Made by a program: the position numbers and the translations under genes
In this document: positions 59,774 through 64,000 of the stretch, piece after piece
Layout: every line of letters begins with the position of its first letter
How positions within the stretch are numbered: position 1 is the first letter of the stretch
The notes under the pieces: generated by a model
Seen by the model: only the letters and a program-made list of their open reading frames with translations
The model's database searches: none
What the model was told of the DNA's origin: nothing
DNA from: Saccharothrix violaceirubra
GTDB taxonomy: Bacteria > Actinomycetota > Actinomycetes > Mycobacteriales > Pseudonocardiaceae
DNA: 64,000 nt
Assembly (NCBI RefSeq): GCF_014203755.1
Contig: NZ_JACHJS010000001.1
Coordinates: 558,001-622,000 of the forward strand
Direction of reading: 5' to 3'

Positions 59774-60930
59774 CCTCGACGGTGATCACCGGGATCGGCG
59801 AACTGACCACCCACTCGCCGCTCGGCCGGCTGTCCGACGCGGCCCTCGTGCTCGCCGAGGGACGGGTCGCGTGGGTCGGCCGGAGCGCCGACGCGCCGGA
59901 CGCCGACGTACGCGTGGACGTCGGCGGCCGGGCCGTCCTGCCCGGTTGGGTCGACAGCCACACGCACCTGGTCTTCGCGGGCGACCGCACGGCCGAGTTC
60001 GAGGCGCGCATGGCCGGGCAGCCCTACACGGCGGGCGGGATCGCGACCACGGTCGCGGCCACCCGCGCGGCCGACGACGACGCCCTCGCCGCCAATCTCC
60101 GCCGCCTGGCCGACGAAGCCCTGGCCCAGGGCACGACGACGTTCGAGACCAAGACCGGCTACGGGCTGACCGTGGCCGACGAGCTGCGCGCGGCCCGGAT
60201 CGCGGGCGTGTTCACCGACGAGGTCACGTTCCTGGGCGCGCACCTCGTGCCGCCCGGCACCGACGCGGACTCGTACGTCGCCCTTGTCGCGGGGGAGATG
60301 CTCGACGCGGTCGCGCCGCACGTGCGGTGGGCCGACGTGTTCTGCGAACGCGGCGCGTTCGACGAGGACCAGTCCAGGACCGTGCTCACGGCCGCCGCGC
60401 GCAAGGGCCTGGGCCTGCGCGTGCACGGCAACCAGCTCGGCGAGGGGCCGGGCGTGCGGCTGGCGGTCGAACTCGGTGCCGCGAGCGTCGACCACTGCAC
60501 GTACCTGAGCGCCGCGGACGTCGACGCGCTCGCCTCGTCCGCCACGGTGGCCACGCTGCTGCCCGCGTGCGACCTGTCGACCCGCCAGTCCCTGCCGCCG
60601 GGCCGGGCGCTGCTGGACGCGGGCGCGACGGTCGCGTTGGCGGGCAACTGCAACCCGGGCAGCTCGTACACGACGTCCATGGCGTTCGGCGTGACCACGG
60701 CCGTGCTCCAGATGCGGCTGACCGTCGAGGAGGCCGTGTACGCGGCGACGAAGGCGGGCGCGATCGCGTTGCGCCGGGACGACGTCGGCCACCTCGACGT
60801 CGGCGCTCGGGCCGACCTCCAGGTGTTGGACGCCCCTTCGGTCACGCACCTCGCGTACCGACCGGGTGTCCCGCTGACGGTGGCCGTGTGGCAGCGGGGC
60901 GAACGGGTGGTGCGGCCGAGTCCGCTTTGA
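59770..60930 (+). CDS. hutI: Imidazolonepropionase
   Basis: 386 residues; opens the imidazolone ring to formiminoglutamate. Motifs: [17 protein letters not shown] (metal HxH), [32 protein letters not shown] (His), VDHCTYLS, and [16 protein letters not shown] start overlaps hutF by 4 nt. After the stop a weak hairpin (GCTTTGATC with GATCAAGC, about 60924-60949) may end the operon. Confidence 0.94.
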   Translation: MTSTVITGIGELTTHSPLGRLSDAALVLAEGRVAWVGRSADAPDADVRVDVGGRAVLPGWVDSHTHLVFAGDRTAEFEARMAGQPYTAGGIATTVAATRAADDDALAANLRRLADEALAQGTTTFETKTGYGLTVADELRAARIAGVFTDEVTFLGAHLVPPGTDADSYVALVAGEMLDAVAPHVRWADVFCERGAFDEDQSRTVLTAAARKGLGLRVHGNQLGEGPGVRLAVELGAASVDHCTYLSAADVDALASSATVATLLPACDLSTRQSLPPGRALLDAGATVALAGNCNPGSSYTTSMAFGVTTAVLQMRLTVEEAVYAATKAGAIALRRDDVGHLDVGARADLQVLDAPSVTHLAYRPGVPLTVAVWQRGERVVRPSPL

Positions 60931-60999
60931 TCGGTTGCCGTGATCAAGCGGGTGTGCCCGGCGGGGTGACACACTGCCCGGGAGCGGAAGGGGTGCGCA

Positions 61000-61701
61000 G
61001 TGGCTTACCAGCCGTCCTCGTGGGCCGTCTCCCAGTTCGGCGACCAGACCCACGCCGTCGTCCACAGCCTGGTGCGCGGCCTCAACCGGGCACAGCGCGC
61101 GCGGTGGCTGGTGCAGCGGGACGCGCACGCGCAGGGCGTGCTCACCAAACGGGCCTACGGCAGCCTCTGGGACACGCCCTACCACAGCGTGATCGAGGAA
61201 CTCGGGCTGGAGAACCTCGACGGCTACCGGGTGCACCACCCCTACGGCGCGTCCTACGACCTGGCCATGGTCGGCGGTCGGGTCCTCGTGCCGTTCAAGC
61301 TGGGCTCGCGGATGCCGTTGTCGCCCAAGGTGGTGACGATCGCGACGCTGGTGCCGCAGCGCACCGGGCGGCGGTTCGGGGTCGAGCCGCCGGCCATGCT
61401 GTTCGACCTGCACGCGCCCGCGCGGCCCACCGTGGCCGACGCGGTCGCCGCCGCCGGCGAGGCCGACCTGACCGTGATCTACGTCGGGTTCGTCGCCAAC
61501 GCCGACAGCGACCGCGTGCTCGGCGCGTGGTGGGGCGAACCGATCTCGCTCGCCGACGACGGCACGCTGACGTGGGAACCCGAGCGGCTGCCGCTCGACC
61601 TCGACCTCGAGGACGCGCCGCAGCTCCCGCTCACCGGCTTCGCCGAGGGCGACGAGCCCGAACTCGACGTGACGCGCCACCCCGACGCCCGCGATGCCTG
61701 A
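61000..61701 (+). CDS. Unknown protein coupled to XRE/ImmA-like gene
   Basis: 233 residues, no recognised family. It has conserved-looking stretches HAVVHSLVRGLNRAQRARWL, GVLTKRAYGSLWDTPYHSVI and VTIATLVPQRTGRRFGVEPP, mixed alpha/beta, no signal or membrane segment, and a very acidic C-terminus. GTG 61000 has GGAAGGGG upstream. It overlaps the downstream XRE/ImmA-like gene by 8 nt. In M. tuberculosis the Rv2514c-Rv2515c pair has a comparable architecture (unknown gene plus XRE-ImmA/IrrE), which suggests a two-gene module. Confidence 0.7.
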   Translation: MAYQPSSWAVSQFGDQTHAVVHSLVRGLNRAQRARWLVQRDAHAQGVLTKRAYGSLWDTPYHSVIEELGLENLDGYRVHHPYGASYDLAMVGGRVLVPFKLGSRMPLSPKVVTIATLVPQRTGRRFGVEPPAMLFDLHAPARPTVADAVAAAGEADLTVIYVGFVANADSDRVLGAWWGEPISLADDGTLTWEPERLPLDLDLEDAPQLPLTGFAEGDEPELDVTRHPDARDA

Positions 61702-62644
61702 CCTCGACCCGGCCCGCCTGGTCCAGGCCCGGGAGCTGGCCGGGCTGTCCCGGCGCGGGCTGGCCGAACTCGTCGGCGTCTCGGCGACGCAGCTCTGCCG
61801 CTACGAGGCCGGCGCTTCGCACCCCTCGCCGGACGTGGTGCGCGGCCTGGCCCGGACGCTCGACGTGCCGGCCGCGTTCTTCCGCCCCGGACGTCCGCAC
61901 GTCCGCCTGCCCGTGTCGCGCAGGCCGGCCGCCGCCGCGTTCGCCGAGCAGGCGTGGGAGCTGGCGCACGCGCTCGAAGGCCACGTGCGGCTGCCCAAGG
62001 TCCGGCTGCCGCGCCCGGCCGTGGACACCGTGGTCGCGGCCCGTGCCGTGCGCTCGCTCTGGGGCCTGCTGCCGGGACCGGTCGCGCACCTGGTGCGGCG
62101 GTTGGAGTCCAACGGGGTCGTGGTGCTGTTCGGCGCGGAGCCGTTCGCCACCGCCGTCCCGGACCGGCCGGTCGTCGTCGTGCCGCGCGACCCGGATGTC
62201 TACGGCCACCGGTTCACCGTGGCCCGGGAACTCGGCCGCCTGCTGCACCCCGACCCGACCGAGCACGACCTGGACGTGTTCGCGGCCGAGTTCCTCACGC
62301 CGCGTGCCGCGATCACCCCCGAACTCCCCGACCGGGTCGACCTCGACCGGCTCGGCGAACTGCGCGCGGTGTGGGGCGTGCCGGTGCTCGCGCTGGTGCG
62401 GCGGGCGCGTGAACTCGGCGTGCTCTCCGACGCGGCGGGCACCCGCGGCCTGCGCCGGCTCAAGATCACGGAACTGTCGCCCGAACCGGTGACCGGCTAC
62501 CCCGGCGAGCGGCCCGCCCTGCTCGGCCGCGCGTTCGGGATGTCCGGCCTGACCGCGCAGGCGCTCGCCGCGGAACTCGGCTGGCGGGTCTCCCACGTCC
62601 GTTCGATGCTCGGCATCGAACGGCCGCTGCTCAAACTCGTCTAA
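61694..62644 (+). CDS. XRE regulator fused to a degenerate ImmA/IrrE-like domain
   Basis: 316 residues. Helix-turn-helix at 1-65 (LVQARELAGLSRRGLAELVG, SATQLCRYEAGASHPSPDVV), then an ImmA/IrrE-like (COG2856) domain. The zinc motif normally HELGH(x)xxH reads RFTVARELGRLLHP: both His of HExxH are replaced by Arg, so metalloprotease activity should be lost. The C-terminal third (LKITELSPEPVTGYPGERPA, LAAELGWRVSHVRSMLG) resembles a second small DNA- or peptide-binding module. Its stop overlaps that of the convergent XRE gene. Confidence 0.8.
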   Translation: MPDLDPARLVQARELAGLSRRGLAELVGVSATQLCRYEAGASHPSPDVVRGLARTLDVPAAFFRPGRPHVRLPVSRRPAAAAFAEQAWELAHALEGHVRLPKVRLPRPAVDTVVAARAVRSLWGLLPGPVAHLVRRLESNGVVVLFGAEPFATAVPDRPVVVVPRDPDVYGHRFTVARELGRLLHPDPTEHDLDVFAAEFLTPRAAITPELPDRVDLDRLGELRAVWGVPVLALVRRARELGVLSDAAGTRGLRRLKITELSPEPVTGYPGERPALLGRAFGMSGLTAQALAAELGWRVSHVRSMLGIERPLLKLV

Positions 62645-63447
62645 GCGCGCTCGCCGAGGAATTTCTCCACCGATTCCAGCGGTGCCCACAACTGTTCGTA
62701 GTAGAGGACGAAATACTTCTGGAACTTCTCGCTCTCCACGCGGAACCCGCTCAACCCCGCCTTCGACTGCCCGGAGAACGCGAGGAACGTGTGCGCGTCG
62801 TCGAACAGCATCAGGTTCACGCCGTCGGCGGGCGGTGACCACGGCAGTACGCGCACCTCGTAGTTCTCGATGTCCCGGGTTTCCGCGTGGTGCGCCACCA
62901 GCCAGTCGAGCATCGACGACTCGGGCCGTCCGCCGACGAACCGGACGCCGACGATCCGGCGCACGGTCCGCTCCCCGCGTTCCCTCGCCCAGTCCAGGAT
63001 CGCGGTGAAATAGCGTTCCGCGGCGGTCGCCCGGTAGATCGTCGGCGGGTGTTGGTGCACGTAGGTGGTCCGGATCTGCGACGTCGTCCGCGCGATCCCG
63101 TCCGCGCCCGCCGCGTAGAACGCGGCGTGGTCGTCGAACCACTCCACCCCCACGGAATCCAGGCCGGGAAACGGCACCGGGACGGCCGGTTCGTCCTCGC
63201 CCATGTGCACGTCGAGCCACAGGTCGTGCAGCCGCGCCACCACGTCCGGAGTGGCCGCGCAGTACTCGGCGAACCTCTCCACGAATTCCCAGCGCGGCAG
63301 CCGGTGCCCGTTCAGCACGGCCGAAACCGTCTGCCTGCTGCACCTGATGTGACTCGCCAACGTCTCGATCGTCGGCTGCCCGGCACGCAGGCGCAGCGAC
63401 TTCAACTCCCGGACGAGTCTCGCTAACGCGGGTGGGATTTCGGGCAC
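62641..63447 (-). CDS. XRE-family regulator
   Basis: 268 residues. N-terminal helix-turn-helix PTIETLASHIRCSRQTVSAVLNG with the arginine-rich tail RLPRWEFVERFAEYC; the C-terminal 190 residues have the pattern of the DUF5753-less actinomycete XRE group (FDDHAAFYAAGADGIARTTS, YRATAAERYFTAILDWARER, FLAFSGQSKAGLSGFRVESE), with a phospholipase-D-like V-x-LMLFDD-HTFLAF run. Ligand unknown. Start assigned at 63447 (the frame closes soon after). Convergent with the XRE/ImmA-like gene. Confidence 0.75.
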   Translation of the reverse strand: MPEIPPALARLVRELKSLRLRAGQPTIETLASHIRCSRQTVSAVLNGHRLPRWEFVERFAEYCAATPDVVARLHDLWLDVHMGEDEPAVPVPFPGLDSVGVEWFDDHAAFYAAGADGIARTTSQIRTTYVHQHPPTIYRATAAERYFTAILDWARERGERTVRRIVGVRFVGGRPESSMLDWLVAHHAETRDIENYEVRVLPWSPPADGVNLMLFDDAHTFLAFSGQSKAGLSGFRVESEKFQKYFVLYYEQLWAPLESVEKFLGERA

Positions 63448-63584
63448 CGTAACCTGCTTTCACGCCGACACACGCGGACGTCGCGATGATGGCACAGGAC
63501 CGCACGAATCCGTCCGCTTCGGACCGGACCTGCCCGACCGCGACCGCACACTTCCCCGCGACCGCCGAAACCGGGGAGGACACC

Positions 63585-63779
63585 GTGAACCGCGAACACT
63601 GGCTGATCCGCGTCGCACCGCTCGTCGCCGCCTGGACCCTGATCACCGAGCGCTTCGGCCTCGACGACACCGTGCTCGTCGCCGGGGGCCTGTCGGGCGC
63701 CGTCATCGCGCTGGGCACGCACCGCGCGCTCGGGCTGCTGCGGGCCCGGCGCTGCTCCCGGTGCGACCACCACCGGTAA
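63585..63779 (+). CDS. Small membrane protein
   Basis: 64 residues from GTG 63585, preceded by GGGAGG. One or two membrane helices (LIRVAPLVAAWTLITERFG and VLVAGGLSGAVIALGTHRAL) and a basic tail ending RRCSRCDHHR with a CxxC-HH cluster that could hold a metal. Not recognised. A longer frame exists upstream but without ribosome site. Confidence 0.55.
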   Translation: MNREHWLIRVAPLVAAWTLITERFGLDDTVLVAGGLSGAVIALGTHRALGLLRARRCSRCDHHR

Positions 63780-63785
63780 AAGCGG

Positions 63786-63813
63786 AAGGGGCGCCCCGCG
63801 CGGGGCGCCCCTT
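63786..63813. terminator. Bidirectional terminator between convergent small genes
   Basis: Perfect 13-bp stem AAGGGGCGCCCCG (63786-63798 with 63801-63813) with A/T pairs at its base, between the stops of the membrane protein gene and the DUF6104 gene. Confidence 0.8.
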
Positions 63814-63819
63814 CGGCGG

Positions 63820-63999
63820 TCAGTCCTCGAAGTCCTCGTCGTCACGTGCCAGGTACGTGGCGAACCGCTCGATCGCCGTCTCGAACTCGGGGTTCGCGTC
63901 GACGAACGCCCGCAGCCGGTCGGCCACCCAGGCGAGGCTCACGTCCTCCTCGCCCCGGCGCCGCTCCAGTTCCTCGATGCCGCGGTCGGTGAAGTACAC
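63820..63999 (-). CDS. DUF6104-like small protein
   Basis: 59 residues read from GTG 63999 at the very edge of the window: VYFTDRGIEELERRRG, then SLAWVADRLRAFVDANPEFE and a short acidic C-terminus. The FTDRGIEELE start and acidic ending are the pattern of the small actinobacterial family DUF6104. Apparently complete, though the start lies one base from the window end and cannot be checked against upstream sequence. Confidence 0.7.
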   Translation of the reverse strand: MYFTDRGIEELERRRGEEDVSLAWVADRLRAFVDANPEFETAIERFATYLARDDEDFED

Positions 64000-64000
64000 G

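Overview
The window is high-GC actinobacterial chromosome. Its first 28.5 kb keeps, gene for gene with local gaps and inversions, the order known from Mycobacterium tuberculosis (tmk-mtrA-mtrB-lpqB-comF-hpf-secA, then Rv3235-, tgs3-, Rv3231c-, rsgA-, aroA-, SRAP-, ybaK-, sigH-, rshA-, pdtaS-, whiB1-, Rv3218-, Rv3217c- and Rv3214-like genes). Many GTG/TTG starts, a mycothiol-type SigH/RsrA pair, a WhiB protein, SAV2177-type methyltransferase, XRE-TPR regulators, Ni-SOD and type VII secretion (T7SS) type substrates point to a filamentous actinomycete, most likely Pseudonocardiaceae (Saccharothrix/Actinosynnema/Lentzea-like). No rRNA, tRNA, CRISPR array or insertion sequence was seen.

Layout. 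0-12 kb: partial XRE regulator, thymidylate kinase, the MtrAB-LpqB cell-envelope signalling operon, ComF-like protein, ribosome hibernation factor, a 1.3-kb gene-free stretch, SecA. 12-29 kb: small hydrolases, an rRNA/tRNA methyltransferase, WS/DGAT acyltransferase, RsgA, AroA, HMCES-type protein, YbaK deacylase, the disulfide-stress sigma factor and its redox anti-sigma, the 24-residue ribosomal protein bL37, PdtaS, WhiB1, a lipid kinase, a secreted trypsin-like protease and a phosphatase. 29-35 kb: accessory region with small unknown proteins and two XRE-TPR regulators (one frameshifted) around a 5-formyl-THF cyclo-ligase-like gene. 35-42 kb: Ni superoxide dismutase and its protease, dTDP-sugar epimerase, malic enzyme, a PAS-GGDEF-EAL protein.

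41.9-45.6 kb holds the most interesting locus: YbaB-like, EspC-like, a large WXG100-like protein of polymorphic-toxin layout, and three tandem paralogous membrane proteins, each joined to the next by a 4-nt start/stop overlap. This looks like a T7SS effector with a cluster of membrane immunity proteins. 45.6-51.7 kb: BpsA-like polyamine synthase, a glycine betaine/choline-type ABC transporter, an ion transporter. 51.7-60.9 kb: IclR regulator, an ECF sigma/anti-sigma pair and a complete histidine-utilisation operon (hutH-hutU-M20 amidohydrolase-hutF-hutI) in which the M20 enzyme probably replaces HutG. 61-64 kb: unknown protein coupled to an XRE/ImmA-IrrE-like protein with a degraded zinc motif, another XRE regulator and two small proteins.

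Across the first 22 kb a family of 22-nt repeats in exact tandem phase occupies five intergenic sites, three of them beginning within a few bases of a stop codon. Regulatory sites readable by eye include a textbook SigH/SigR promoter in front of sigH (with an open in-frame N-terminal extension like that of Streptomyces sigma-R'), a CRP-type site in front of whiB1, and several hairpin terminators, one of which pairs the two stop codons of convergent genes with each other.
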